A stretch of 64,000 nucleotides of DNA from Microbacterium foliorum. Its GTDB lineage: Bacteria > Actinomycetota > Actinomycetes > Actinomycetales > Microbacteriaceae. The DNA lies in NCBI RefSeq assembly GCF_003367705.1, contig NZ_CP031425.1, positions 3,348,001 to 3,412,000 on the forward strand, given 5' to 3'. The notes below the pieces were generated by a model that searched no databases, was not told the origin of the DNA, and saw nothing but the letters and a program-made list of their open reading frames with translations. The stretch's first letter is position 1, and each line of letters opens with the position of its first letter. Positions 24,875 to 33,334 of this stretch are shown piece after piece. The translations under genes were made by a program, and so were the position numbers.

Positions 24875-25798
24875 ATGTCCTCACCGACGCCCACCGAAAC
24901 CAAGTCGTCGCGCGCCTCGCTCGTCGCGATCGTCGTCGCCCTCGTCATCGGGGCGCTCGTCGCGCTCGCCGGCAGCCAGAACGGCGCGATGCTCGGCGGC
25001 ATCCCGCTCTTCGCGCTCGCGGTGGCGGCCGCGTACGGCATCCAGATCCTCGCCTTCATCCCGGCCGTGATCCTGCGCACCGAGCGCTTCTTCGACCTCA
25101 CCGGCAGCCTCACGTTCCTCGCGATCTCGGTGGCTCTCGTGCTGCTGACGCCCCTGCCCGACGCGCGCAGCTGGATCCTCGCGGTGATGGTGGCCCTGTG
25201 GGCCGTCCGCCTCGGATCCTTCCTCGCCACGCGCGTGCACAAGGCCGGATCCGACGGCCGCTTCGACGAGATCAAGGGTTCGCCCGTACGGTTCCTGCAG
25301 GTGTGGGTCATCCAGGGCGCCTGGGTGTCGATCACGGCCGCCGCCGCCTGGATCGCGATCAGCACGGATGCCGCGAACCGCGCACCCATCGGATGGCTCA
25401 CCGTCGTGGGGATCGTCGTCTGGGTGCTCGGCATGGTGATCGAGATCGTCGCCGACGCGCAGAAGTCCGCGTTCCGCGCCGACCCGAAGAACAAGGACGA
25501 ATTCATCCGCACCGGTCTGTGGTCGCGTTCGCGGCACCCCAACTACTTCGGGGAGATCGTGATCTGGGTGGGCGTCTTCGTGACCGCGGCCCCCGTGCTC
25601 ACCGGATGGCAGTGGGTGGCCGTGCTGTCACCGCTGTTCGTGATCCTGCTGCTCACCCGCGTGAGCGGCATCCCGCTGCTCGAGGCGCGTGCCGAGAAGA
25701 AGTGGGGTGACCGCGCCGACTACATCGAGTACCGCGACAGCACTCCCGCGCTCATCCCGCGTCTCACACGACCGACTGTGCGGCAGGCCGCGGCATAA
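24875..25798 (+). CDS. DUF1295 membrane protein (steroid 5-alpha-reductase-like)
   Basis: 307 residues with six or seven membrane segments. The C-terminal region carries the DUF1295/isoprenylcysteine-methyltransferase-like motif LWSRSRHPNYFGEIVIWVGV, and a second conserved segment EARAEKKWGDRADYIEYRDS. Members reduce or methylate lipids; the reaction of DUF1295 proteins is not established. Start at the ATG at 24875, preceded by AGGAAG. Placed 17 bp after the acyl-CoA ligase, which suggests a role in lipid metabolism. Confidence 0.85.
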   Translation: MSSPTPTETKSSRASLVAIVVALVIGALVALAGSQNGAMLGGIPLFALAVAAAYGIQILAFIPAVILRTERFFDLTGSLTFLAISVALVLLTPLPDARSWILAVMVALWAVRLGSFLATRVHKAGSDGRFDEIKGSPVRFLQVWVIQGAWVSITAAAAWIAISTDAANRAPIGWLTVVGIVVWVLGMVIEIVADAQKSAFRADPKNKDEFIRTGLWSRSRHPNYFGEIVIWVGVFVTAAPVLTGWQWVAVLSPLFVILLLTRVSGIPLLEARAEKKWGDRADYIEYRDSTPALIPRLTRPTVRQAAA

Positions 25799-25838
25799 CG
25801 GCCGCCATCCGGCCCGAGGTCGGTGACGAACAACCTTC

Positions 25839-26522
25839 ATGCGCCGCTTCCGATCGCTCGCCTCACTCGCCGCCCTCGCCCTCGGGCTCACCGCCTGCAG
25901 CGCGGGACCTGTGCCGGATGCGTCCCCGACGCCGGGAGACGGGCCGGTCGTCGCGTTCTACGGGGACTCGTACACGCTGGGCACGGGGGCGAGCGATCCG
26001 GCTCTCCGATGGTCGACGATCATCAGCGAGCAGCGCGGATGGCAGGAGTTCAACCCCAGCGTCAACGGACTCGGGTTTGTCAACCACCGCTCGGACTTCG
26101 CCGAGAACGACCTTCCTGAGCTCGTCATCGCACAGGATCCCGACATCGTCTTCGTGACGATGGGGCTCAACGACAACTTCAGCTACGACCGACGCGCCGA
26201 CCTCATCCGCACGACCATCACCGACGACCTCAGCCGGCTGCGCGACGCCCTGCCCGAGGCGAGGATCATCGTCGTCGAGCCGTTCTGGTACACCGACGAA
26301 CGCCCGGAATCGGTGCAGACGATCATCGGATGGGCCGAGGATGCCGCGGCAGAGATCGACGCGGACTGGATCCCCGGTGCGAGCCGGTGGCTCGACGGGC
26401 ACTACGCCGGCGCCGAGGACAGCTGGATGGCGGGAGACGGCCTGCATCCCTCCGACATCGGATATCGCCACATGGCCGAGGAGATGGATGCGGCGCTCGA
26501 CGCCCTCGATCCGCCGCTCTAG
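25839..26522 (+). CDS. SGNH/GDSL-family hydrolase, predicted lipoprotein
   Basis: 227 residues. Signal peptide with lipobox LTAC (Cys20), so it is anchored outside the membrane. The SGNH hydrolase blocks are present: AFYGDSYTLG (nucleophile Ser), the glycine and Asn blocks (GLGF, GLNDNF) and the C-terminal Asp-His pair DGLHPSDIGYRHMA. Esterase or lipase activity on an extracytoplasmic ester is expected; the substrate is unknown. Separate from the upstream DUF1295 gene by 40 bp. Confidence 0.88.
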   Translation: MRRFRSLASLAALALGLTACSAGPVPDASPTPGDGPVVAFYGDSYTLGTGASDPALRWSTIISEQRGWQEFNPSVNGLGFVNHRSDFAENDLPELVIAQDPDIVFVTMGLNDNFSYDRRADLIRTTITDDLSRLRDALPEARIIVVEPFWYTDERPESVQTIIGWAEDAAAEIDADWIPGASRWLDGHYAGAEDSWMAGDGLHPSDIGYRHMAEEMDAALDALDPPL

Positions 26523-26576
26523 ATAGATGTGCGGGCGGTGCGGGCGGTGCAGTCCCGAAGCGATACGCTGACCGGC

Positions 26577-27200
26577 ATGAGCGCGCACGAGACGCATCCG
26601 CCCCTGCACCTGGACTCGTTCGAGGCGCCGCGCACGCCCGCGGCGGTCGCAGCCCTGTCGCTCGCGACGCAGTACCACTCCCCCGCGATCCTGAATCACG
26701 TGGTGCGCTCGTGGCTGTGGGCCGAGGCGTTCGCCGTCATCGAAGGGCGGCAGGACATCGACCACGAGCTGCTCTATGTCTCGGCCGTGCTGCATGACAT
26801 CGGCCTGGCCCCGGAGTTCGACAACGTGTTCCGCTCCTACGAGGAGGCCGGCGGCCATGTCGCCGTCGCGCTCACCCGGGGCGCCGGCTGGGACGAGCGG
26901 CGGGGCACCCGTGCGCTCGAGGTGATCGTGCGGCACAACTGGCCCTCGGTCGATCCCGCCGTCGACGTCGAGGGGTACCTGCTCGAGATCGCGACCGGTC
27001 TCGACATCTCCGGTGCGCGCTCCGACGCACTCCCCGAGCCCTTCCTCCGCGAGGTTCTCGAGGCCCATCCCCGCCTCGACCTCGCCACGGAGTTCGGCTC
27101 CGGAGTCGTCGACCAGGCGGCCCGGAAGCCGCACACCGCAGCTCACCGCCTGGTCGAGGGCGGCGTCGTCCGCAAACTCGAGCAGAACCCCCTCGGCTGA
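26577..27200 (+). CDS. HD-domain protein (cyanamide-hydratase-like)
   Basis: 207 residues from the ATG at 26577. HD-type metal phosphohydrolase fold: the His of ILNHVVRSWLWAE, the HD pair LLYVSAVLHDIGL and a downstream Asp-containing helix. The sequence order resembles the DUF4269/cyanamide hydratase-like HD proteins (short single-domain proteins) rather than nucleotide second-messenger enzymes. The substrate is unknown. The 3' end lies 21 bp from the convergent membrane protein gene. Confidence 0.78.
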   Translation: MSAHETHPPLHLDSFEAPRTPAAVAALSLATQYHSPAILNHVVRSWLWAEAFAVIEGRQDIDHELLYVSAVLHDIGLAPEFDNVFRSYEEAGGHVAVALTRGAGWDERRGTRALEVIVRHNWPSVDPAVDVEGYLLEIATGLDISGARSDALPEPFLREVLEAHPRLDLATEFGSGVVDQAARKPHTAAHRLVEGGVVRKLEQNPLG

Positions 27201-27221
27201 GCGCGCCGTGGGCGGCGCTCG

Positions 27222-28094
27222 CTAGTCGTCGCTCGAATCGACGAAGACCCCGACCCGGTCGCCGTCGAGCACGAACTGGATCGCGACGCCCGAGGGGTAC
27301 CGCTCCATCAGCTCGTCCGGCAGCTCGTCGCTGAACGGCACGGCGAGCGCGGTCGGGAAGGACGCGACACCGCACGTCCCGTAGATCGGGCCGCCGACGT
27401 ACGAGTCCCCCTCATCCTCGCCCTCCTCGGGCAGGTCGCTGGTCCTGGCGACCGAGAGGCAGCGGTTGTCCGACACCCGATCCCCCGACTCCGACGTCCA
27501 CCCCGGAGTCTCGAAGATCGTCAGACCGGCGAACTCCGCGCTGGCGACGTCGGAGCCCGCACCGAACCAGCTCGGAGGAATCGCGCCCTCGGGCGTGAGC
27601 CGGAGCGTGTCGACCTGCGGCGCGCCCGATGACGTCGACACCGTCTGCAGCGAGGTCACCGCGAACGTCACGAGAGCGGCCACGGCAGCGGATGCCACGA
27701 CCGATGCCACCCACAACACGCGGTGCTTTCTGCCGAGACGGGCGGGCCGCCCCGCGCCATGCTCCGCCGGACCCGGACCGACGGCCGCGTCGGCGGCACC
27801 GGCGGCGGAGGCGGAGGCCGCGTCGGGATCGTCGTCCCACAGCGAGTCGTCACCGAGCCTGTCGAGCAGCTCATCGCCCGCTCGGTCCTCGACGCGACCG
27901 TCGGCGATGACGGACGCGGAACGGGCGTCGACCGAGACGACGCCGGAGTCGGGTATCGCGGCGCGCGAGGCCTCGAGCTGCTCCAGGCGGCGCAGAGCGA
28001 TCGGATCTGTGGCGATGTCGGCACGGGGACCGTACGCACGGGCGCGAAGCTCGCGCAGCTCCCTCTCGGAATCGGCATCCAGTCGCGCACTCAT
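27222..28094 (-). CDS. Hypothetical single-pass membrane protein with extracytoplasmic domain
   Basis: 290 residues. Residues 1-125 are a charged cytoplasmic part with a low-complexity Ala/Asp linker; one membrane helix (VLWVASVVASAAVAALVTFAV) follows, and the last 140 residues would lie outside, with two cysteines (NRCLSVA and YGTCGVA) that could pair. No domain recognised. The topology resembles anti-sigma or envelope-sensor proteins but no sigma factor adjoins it. Downstream of the Asp23 cluster on the same strand, but separated from CsbD by 84 bp. Confidence 0.7.
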   Translation of the reverse strand: MSARLDADSERELRELRARAYGPRADIATDPIALRRLEQLEASRAAIPDSGVVSVDARSASVIADGRVEDRAGDELLDRLGDDSLWDDDPDAASASAAGAADAAVGPGPAEHGAGRPARLGRKHRVLWVASVVASAAVAALVTFAVTSLQTVSTSSGAPQVDTLRLTPEGAIPPSWFGAGSDVASAEFAGLTIFETPGWTSESGDRVSDNRCLSVARTSDLPEEGEDEGDSYVGGPIYGTCGVASFPTALAVPFSDELPDELMERYPSGVAIQFVLDGDRVGVFVDSSDD

Positions 28095-28178
28095 CCCCGC
28101 ATCGTCTCACGACCGACCCCGTGCACGCAGCGACGGGCGGACGGAGCACGAATGCTCCGCCCGCCCGTCAGTGGAGGG

Positions 28179-28352
28179 TCAGTTCTTGAACGCGTCCTTC
28201 ACGTTCTCGCCGGCCTTCTTCGCGTCGGCCTTGACCTGGTCGGCCTTGCCCTCGGCAGCGAGCTTGTCGTTGTCGGTCGCGTTGCCGATCGCTTCCTTCG
28301 CCTTTCCGGCGATGTCCTGAGCGGCGTTCTTGATCTTGTCATCGAGTCCCAT
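28179..28352 (-). CDS. CsbD-family stress protein
   Basis: 57 residues from the ATG at 28352 (AGGAGCTC upstream). Small, highly charged helical protein with the CsbD pattern: MGLDDKIKNAAQDIAGKAKE, then DKLAAEGKADQVKAD and KKAGENVKDAFKN. CsbD proteins are induced by general stress in Bacillus and other bacteria; the molecular role is unknown. Last gene after the Asp23 cluster, so it probably belongs to the same envelope-stress expression unit. Confidence 0.9.
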   Translation of the reverse strand: MGLDDKIKNAAQDIAGKAKEAIGNATDNDKLAAEGKADQVKADAKKAGENVKDAFKN

Positions 28353-28453
28353 GAGGAGCTCCTTTCGTGAGGGTGATGATGACGACGGGAGGATTCCCGC
28401 CGTCTTATCGTCGTGCTCTTCGCGACCGACGATAAGTCGAGGGGTGCAGCCGA

Positions 28454-28666
28454 TCAGCGGCGCACCTTGTCGAGGGCCTTCTCTGCGGCCTTCTTGGCCT
28501 TCTTCGCGGCCTTCGCCCGTTCCTTCTTGGCCTTCGGGTCGTTCCACATCCGCACGAGCTGGTGCCGCACGGACTCGCCCTTGTCGATCTGCACGGTCGC
28601 CGCCCGGCTGCCCAGGATGTAGGCGACGAAGGCGACGGCGCCGATGAGGAGGATCTTGTTTCGCAT
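28454..28666 (-). CDS. Small membrane protein with lysine/alanine-rich tail (YtxH-like)
   Basis: 70 residues: a single N-terminal membrane helix (LLIGAVAFVAYILGS) and a highly basic tail rich in Lys and Ala (DPKAKKERAKAAKKAKKAAEKA). The shape is like YtxH/gas-vesicle-type stress proteins. Lies between the DUF6286 gene and csbD, which fits an envelope-stress role. Confidence 0.7.
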   Translation of the reverse strand: MRNKILLIGAVAFVAYILGSRAATVQIDKGESVRHQLVRMWNDPKAKKERAKAAKKAKKAAEKALDKVRR

Positions 28667-28730
28667 GGTGTCTCTTCTTCCTGGGTGTCGTGTGGTGACG
28701 GGTGCCGTGTGACGGGTGGGCGTCAGCGGA

Positions 28731-29345
28731 TCAGGTCAGGCGACGCTGGTCGTGAGCGAGCCGCGCCCGCAGTCCGGTGTGGATGGAGACGTAGGTCGCC
28801 GTCTCGCGGCCGGTGAGGGTCGCGAGGTTGCCGAGCAGGCGGTCGACGTGGTCGACCAGCTCGCGCGGATCGGTGTTCTGACGCGGGGTCAGCGCCACGT
28901 GCAGCACGGGCTCGCTGTGGATGTCGTTCGCGGTGACGTGGGTCGAGAGGATGTCGGCCCGGTCGGCGAGCGAGTTCTTCACCGCATCCGAGACGAAGGA
29001 CTCGGTGACGGTGACCCGGCCGAGCGGGTTCTGCGCCCCCGACGAGCGGAGGACCGTCTTGGAGCGGCGACCCGAGATGCTGGTCAACGCGGCGATGAGG
29101 AGCACCACGACGATGACGATCGCCGCGACGGCGCCGATGCCGACCCACGAGAGGCTTCCTCCCGCGATGGCCGTGGCCGCGATCGCCTGGTCGAGCCAGG
29201 TGCGGGCGTCCTTGCCGGCCGACGTCCAGATGTCGGTGGCGGTCGGCCAGCTCATCACCGCGATGCCGAGGGCGCCGAGAGCGAGGAACAGCAGGCCGAT
29301 GATCAGCAGCAGGGTGCGGTTCAACGCACGATTGGTGGCGTTCAC
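28731..29345 (-). CDS. AmaP-like/DUF6286 membrane protein of Asp23 cluster
   Basis: 204 residues from the GTG at 29345. Two membrane helices near the N-terminus (LLLIIGLLFLALGALGIAV and GIGAVAAIVIVVVLLIAAL), separated by a short loop, and a C-terminal alpha/beta domain with VTESFVSDAVKNSLADRADIL. Similar to the alkaline-shock membrane-anchor type (AmaP), which tethers Asp23 to the membrane in staphylococci. The start overlaps the stop of the previous gene by 4 bp, so it is part of the Asp23 operon. Confidence 0.75.
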   Translation of the reverse strand: MNATNRALNRTLLLIIGLLFLALGALGIAVMSWPTATDIWTSAGKDARTWLDQAIAATAIAGGSLSWVGIGAVAAIVIVVVLLIAALTSISGRRSKTVLRSSGAQNPLGRVTVTESFVSDAVKNSLADRADILSTHVTANDIHSEPVLHVALTPRQNTDPRELVDHVDRLLGNLATLTGRETATYVSIHTGLRARLAHDQRRLT

Positions 29346-29926
29346 AGCTCGTCCTCCTTCTCGGTGGGCCGCTCGATGCGAACCCGGGTGCGTACGCTCC
29401 TGGTCAGCCGGTACGTCGTCAGCTCGGCCTCGGCGGCGGACTGCACCGCGCTCTTGTCGAGCGGGATGCCGGCGCCGGGGCGCACGGTGACGTCCACGGA
29501 GCGATGTCCGACGCCGACGGTGATGCTCTCGCGGGAGAGACCCGTCTGCTCCGACAGATGCTGGGCCAGTGCACTGGCGATCACGCCGTTGTCGACGACG
29601 ACCGCGCGGTCGCCCGCCTCGAGCGTGTGCTTCGACAGGCGGCCCGGTGTGACGGCCAGCACGATGAAGACGATCCCGATCAGGGCCAGCACGATGCTGC
29701 CCGCGATCACGAGACCGGCGGGCTGCGCGGTCGGCAGTCCGACCAGCCATCCACCCGCTGCCGCGGGACCGAGCAGGAGGGCGGGCTGGGCGGCGAGGCT
29801 CAGCACGATCTCGAGCCCGATGTAGGCGAGGGCGAGGATCAGGAGGATGACCGCGACGAACATCGCGACCGTGCGCGGCGAATGCGTCTCGCGACGGACG
29901 ACGCGACGAAGTACGGGGGTGCTCAT
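29342..29926 (-). CDS. DUF6286 membrane protein of Asp23 cluster
   Basis: 194 residues. Two hydrophobic helices (TVAMFVAVILLILALAYIGL; LVIAGSIVLALIGIVFIVLAV) and a C-terminal alpha/beta domain (VDNGVIASALAQHLSEQTGL, SITVGVGHRSVDVTVRPG) similar to that of its downstream neighbour, so the two probably arose by duplication. Both ends overlap the flanking genes by 4 bp. Predicted membrane partner of the Asp23 protein encoded upstream. Confidence 0.78.
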   Translation of the reverse strand: MSTPVLRRVVRRETHSPRTVAMFVAVILLILALAYIGLEIVLSLAAQPALLLGPAAAGGWLVGLPTAQPAGLVIAGSIVLALIGIVFIVLAVTPGRLSKHTLEAGDRAVVVDNGVIASALAQHLSEQTGLSRESITVGVGHRSVDVTVRPGAGIPLDKSAVQSAAEAELTTYRLTRSVRTRVRIERPTEKEDEL

Positions 29927-30318
29927 CGCACTCGACTCCTCTCTGGGATGGTGGCACCGGTGATGGTGAGGTTGATGCGGGTGATGTCTCGACCGAGGAT
30001 TCCGGTCAGCCGTGTCTGCAACTGCTCCTGCAGCTGACGGGCCCTCTCGAGAACGGGGACTCCCTGCTCGATCGCGACGGTGTCGTCGAGATTCGGGACG
30101 GGGAGCGGGGTGGCGATGCGGACGGCGAAGCCGCCCGGATGCTCGGCGACATCGACCTTCACGTCGCCGCGCGGCACACCGATCAGGACTGCGGATGCCT
30201 GTTCGGTCACCGTGCGGTAGACGCGTTCCCTCACGTCGACGCGGCCAGGAACGGTGGCCCCACCGGTGGCGACCCGCTCGGGGTCACCACCGGGGGCGAA
30301 GTGCTGGTCGACGCGCAT
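29923..30318 (-). CDS. Asp23-like domain protein of the envelope-stress cluster
   Basis: 131 residues from the ATG at 30318; an overlapping longer frame exists but this start is coupled to the previous stop by a one-base overlap. No membrane helix. The beta-alpha pattern (VRERVYRTVTEQASAVLIGVPRGDVKVDV, INLTITGATIP) resembles a diverged Asp23/Gls24 fold. Member of the cluster asp23, DUF2273-like, this gene, two DUF6286 proteins. Confidence 0.72.
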   Translation of the reverse strand: MRVDQHFAPGGDPERVATGGATVPGRVDVRERVYRTVTEQASAVLIGVPRGDVKVDVAEHPGGFAVRIATPLPVPNLDDTVAIEQGVPVLERARQLQEQLQTRLTGILGRDITRINLTITGATIPERSRVR

Positions 30319-30506
30319 CAGGAGGTGCGCCGCCCCGTGAAGGCGTCCGCGAGGCCGCGGACGTCGAGCTTGCCGGAGGCGATCCGGCCGATGATGGCAC
30401 CGATCCCGGCGAACAGGGCGACGAGGAGGAACCCCCAGAACCCGAACGCCAGTGCGGCGAGAGCGAGCAGGGCGCCGATCACGGCGCCGGTGATGGTGGG
30501 GCTCAT
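30318..30506 (-). CDS. DUF2273-like small membrane protein
   Basis: 62 residues, two hydrophobic helices (ITGAVIGALLALAALAFGF and FLLVALFAGIGAIIGRI) and a short basic tail. The size and position directly after asp23 match the DUF2273 membrane proteins of alkaline-shock loci. Its start overlaps the asp23 stop by 4 bp. Confidence 0.8.
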   Translation of the reverse strand: MSPTITGAVIGALLALAALAFGFWGFLLVALFAGIGAIIGRIASGKLDVRGLADAFTGRRTS

Positions 30507-31027
30507 GAGACGCGCGACTCCTCGTTCTCGGTGCTGTCGTCGCCGGGGACGTGCACATCGTTGACCTCGACGTTGACCTCGACGACCTCGAGGCCGACCA
30601 GGCGGCTGATCGCGCCCGCGACGGCGGCGCGGACGTTGTTCGCGACCTCCTGGATAGGGGCCGGGTACTCCACGACGATGGTCAGGTCGGCGGCGGCCTG
30701 CGTCTCGCCGACCTCGACCTTGACGCCCTGGGCGAGGTCGGTGGCGTTGATCACGTCGCGGATCGCACCGAAGGCGCGGGCTCCGCCGCCGCCGAGGGCG
30801 TAGACGCCCGCGACCTCACGGGCGGCGATGCCGGCGACCTTGGCCACGACGCCATCGGCGATGACCGTCTTGCCTGCGGCGTCGACGTCGGTGGGGATGC
30901 GCGATGCCGAGAAGCTCGACGAGCGGTCCACGCGAGAGAAGGACGCGGCGGGCTTCGGTGCGGCGGAAGTCTGGGCCAGCTCCTTCTCGGCGGGGCTGGT
31001 GGAGGTGTTCTGATCCTGAGTTGCCAT
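30503..31027 (-). CDS. Asp23/Gls24-family envelope stress protein
   Basis: 174 residues. Residues 55-165 are the Asp23 domain: GKTVIADGVVAKVAGIAAREVAGV at the start, ADLTIVVEYPAPIQEVANNVRAAV and LVGLEVVEVNVEVNDV at the end. Staphylococcal Asp23 is an abundant cytoplasmic protein held at the membrane and induced by alkaline and cell-wall stress. First gene of a run of overlapping genes (30503, 30318, 29923, 29342, 28731) that ends with the small membrane and CsbD proteins. A GAAGGAAAAG ribosome site precedes it. Confidence 0.93.
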   Translation of the reverse strand: MATQDQNTSTSPAEKELAQTSAAPKPAASFSRVDRSSSFSASRIPTDVDAAGKTVIADGVVAKVAGIAAREVAGVYALGGGGARAFGAIRDVINATDLAQGVKVEVGETQAAADLTIVVEYPAPIQEVANNVRAAVAGAISRLVGLEVVEVNVEVNDVHVPGDDSTENEESRVS

Positions 31028-31188
31028 GACTTTTCCTTCGTCTCACGTGGTTCCGGCTGCGAGACCTGTCGGCCGTGCCGGGAGCGTGGTTGGTCGCTCA
31101 CAGGTAAGACGTGCGGGGCACGCCGATCGTCACAAATTCGTCGAAGAATTTTCTCGCCGCCCTCGAGGGGCCGCCTAGGTTGGAGGAC

Positions 31189-32094
31189 ATGACCTCGGCC
31201 CCCGCCCCCGTCCGCGATCTCGGCGGTCGCACGATTCTCGTCACCGGCGCGAATGCGGGGATCGGCTACTGGTGCGCCGAACAGCTCGCCGCCCGCGGCG
31301 CCAGGGTGCTGCTCGGCTGCCGATCGGTCGACCGGGCCGAGGTCGCGGCATCGTCGATCCGCGCCCACGCGCAGGGCGCCGACGTCGGCGTCCTCCCCCT
31401 CGATCTGGGCTCGCTCGACGGGATCTCAGCGGCCGCGGCGTCGGTCGACGAGCGGCTCGATGCGGTCATCTGCAACGCGGGGATCAAGGCGGCCGACCGC
31501 CGCGCGCGCACCGCCGACGGGCTGGATCTGATGGTCGGGACGAACGCCCTCGGCCACTTCGCCCTGCTCGCGCAGCTCGGCGCGGTGCTCGCGGAGGACG
31601 CGCGCGTCGTGGCCGTCGGTTCGCTGGCCCACCGTTTCGCAGAGATCGACCCGGCGACGCTCGGCCAGCCGTGGACCGGGGCGTCGCTGCGTCAGTACGG
31701 CCGCTCGAAGGCCGCGCTCATGGCGTACGCGTTCGAGCTCGACCGGCGATGGCGAGGGACCGCGCGCGCCGCACTGTGCGCGCATCCGGGATACGCGGTC
31801 GACCCGCTCACCCCGCATCGCCCCGGTCTCGCCGAGGTGTCGGGCCTCTCCCGCACCCTGGCAGGGCTCAGTCGACCGCTCGTGCAGGGAAAGGACGCGG
31901 GCGCCGCGCCGATCGTGCACGCGGCGGTGTCGGCCGATGCGACCGGGGGCGACTACTGGGGCCCGGGAGGCCTGCTCGAGTTCCGCGGTGCACCTGCCCG
32001 CGTGCGAGCCAGCGAGCAGGTGCGCTCCGCCGAGGTGGGCGCCGCGCTCTGGTCGGCGGCCGAGGAGCTGGCCGGGGTGCGGTTCGACGCCTGA
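31189..32094 (+). CDS. Short-chain dehydrogenase/reductase (retinol-dehydrogenase-like)
   Basis: 301 residues from the ATG at 31189 (TGGAGGAC upstream). Classical SDR features: NAD(P) loop VTGANAGIGYW, Arg after beta2 (CRSVDRAE) that favours NADP, DAVICNAG, catalytic Ser in VGSLAHRF and the YGRSK active-site pair. The length and C-terminal part resemble retinol-dehydrogenase/protochlorophyllide-reductase-like SDRs found in actinobacteria. Substrate unknown. Monocistronic, divergent from asp23. Confidence 0.88.
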   Translation: MTSAPAPVRDLGGRTILVTGANAGIGYWCAEQLAARGARVLLGCRSVDRAEVAASSIRAHAQGADVGVLPLDLGSLDGISAAAASVDERLDAVICNAGIKAADRRARTADGLDLMVGTNALGHFALLAQLGAVLAEDARVVAVGSLAHRFAEIDPATLGQPWTGASLRQYGRSKAALMAYAFELDRRWRGTARAALCAHPGYAVDPLTPHRPGLAEVSGLSRTLAGLSRPLVQGKDAGAAPIVHAAVSADATGGDYWGPGGLLEFRGAPARVRASEQVRSAEVGAALWSAAEELAGVRFDA

Positions 32095-32131
32095 CCGCGC
32101 TGCGGTCAGCTCGCCCGTCAGGCGCGACGCG

Positions 32132-32497
32132 TCATGCGGCGCCGAGTGCCGGGATCTCGTCGAGCGAGCGGAAGACCGGAAGCCCCCGTTCCCGTGCGAT
32201 CTCGACGTCCTTGTCGGCACCCGAGGACTCACCGGGCAGGCGGAGGACGGCGTCGCAGTGCTGCAGCAGTCGGTGTGCGGTCTCGTACATGACATCGCCG
32301 TCGGTCGCGGAGTTCTCGTCGAGGCCTCGCAGGATCGGCAGAGCGACCCACTCCCCGATCATCGGGACGTGTCCGAGCCGGTGGATGGGCGCTGCGGCCT
32401 GCTCGAGGATCTCGAGATTGCGGGCGATGAGGGCGGGGTCGCCGCCGGTTCCCGAGCGGTAGGGGCCGGCGATCAGGATCAGGAGTGGTGTCGTCAT
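32132..32497 (-). CDS. DUF4406 protein (nucleoside deoxyribosyltransferase-like fold)
   Basis: 121 residues from the ATG at 32497. LLILIAGPYRSGTGGDPALI at the N-terminus, then HVPMIGEWVALPIL, CDAVLRLPGESSGADKDVEIARERG; this is the pattern of DUF4406, which shares the Rossmann-like fold of nucleoside 2-deoxyribosyltransferases. The GPYRSG loop and the SSGADKDVE segment would lie at the nucleotide site. No enzymatic activity is proven for the family. Divergent from the DeoR-type regulator. Confidence 0.75.
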   Translation of the reverse strand: MTTPLLILIAGPYRSGTGGDPALIARNLEILEQAAAPIHRLGHVPMIGEWVALPILRGLDENSATDGDVMYETAHRLLQHCDAVLRLPGESSGADKDVEIARERGLPVFRSLDEIPALGAA

Positions 32498-32518
32498 GAA
32501 GAAGACTGTAACGTTAAC

Positions 32519-32535
32519 CGTGCAAGAACGTGCAA
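32519..32535 (+). promoter_or_regulatory. Possible DeoR operator (CGTGCAA direct repeat)
   Basis: CGTGCAA occurs twice with a 10-bp period between the divergent DUF4406 and DeoR genes. DeoR/GlpR regulators often bind direct repeats of about this spacing, so this may be the autoregulatory site. Only the repeat itself is seen. Confidence 0.4.
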
Positions 32536-32567
32536 CTTCGTGAGATAACAAGAATGGACGGGGTCGG

Positions 32568-33317
32568 ATGCTGGGCGCACAGCGCAAGGATCACCTGCGG
32601 GAGATCCTCCGCACGGACGGTCGGGTGGTGGCGAAGGACGTCGCCTCGGCCCTCGGGGTCTCGGAGGACTCCATCCGCCGCGACCTCAGAGAACTCGCCG
32701 AGGCCGGCGAGCTGGTGCGCGTCTACGGAGGCGCCCTGCCGATCGCCCCGGCGGACAGGCCCGTCGATCAGCGCTCATCCCTCGCCACCGCGAGCAAGGA
32801 GAGAGTGGCGTCTCGGGCCGTCTCCCTGATCGAGCCGGGGTCGACGATCGTGCTCGACGCCGGCACCACCACTCTCGCGATGGCGCGGATGCTGCCCCAC
32901 GGCGCCGACCTCACCGTCATCACCCCGAGCCCCGCGGTGGCGCTCGCCGCCGCCGAGCACTCGGCGGCGCGCATCATCATGATCGGGGGCGAGCTCGCAC
33001 GATTCTCGATGGTCGCCGGCGGACCGCTGGCCATGGAAGCGCTGCAGCACCTCGCGGCCGACCTCTTCTTCCTCGGCGTGACGGGCATCGATCCGGTGCA
33101 CGGACTCACCACCGGCGACCTCGACGACGCCGTCACCAAGAGGGCCATCTCCACCCGGTGCTCGCAGACCTTCGCACTCGGCAGCGAGGAGAAGATCGGA
33201 GCGACCTCGCGCTTCCCGGTGCTCGACCTCGACGCCGTCGCCGGCGTGATCGTCGATCCTCTCGATGAGAACCGGGCTGTCGTCGAGATCGCGGAGCGCG
33301 TCGCTGTGCTGCGCTGA
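32568..33317 (+). CDS. DeoR/GlpR-family transcriptional regulator
   Basis: 249 residues from the ATG at 32568. The DeoR HTH is typical (LREILRTDGRVVAKDVASALGVSEDSIRRDLRELAEAGELVRVYGG), followed by the sugar-phosphate-binding DeoRC domain with VLDAGTTTLAMARMLP, VITPSPAVALAAAE, and LFFLGVTGIDPVHGLTT. Regulates a sugar or nucleoside pathway by sensing a phosphorylated intermediate. No catabolic operon adjoins it; the divergent DUF4406 gene is the only close candidate target. Confidence 0.9.
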   Translation: MLGAQRKDHLREILRTDGRVVAKDVASALGVSEDSIRRDLRELAEAGELVRVYGGALPIAPADRPVDQRSSLATASKERVASRAVSLIEPGSTIVLDAGTTTLAMARMLPHGADLTVITPSPAVALAAAEHSAARIIMIGGELARFSMVAGGPLAMEALQHLAADLFFLGVTGIDPVHGLTTGDLDDAVTKRAISTRCSQTFALGSEEKIGATSRFPVLDLDAVAGVIVDPLDENRAVVEIAERVAVLR

Positions 33318-33334
33318 GCCCACGACCGAGCGGG

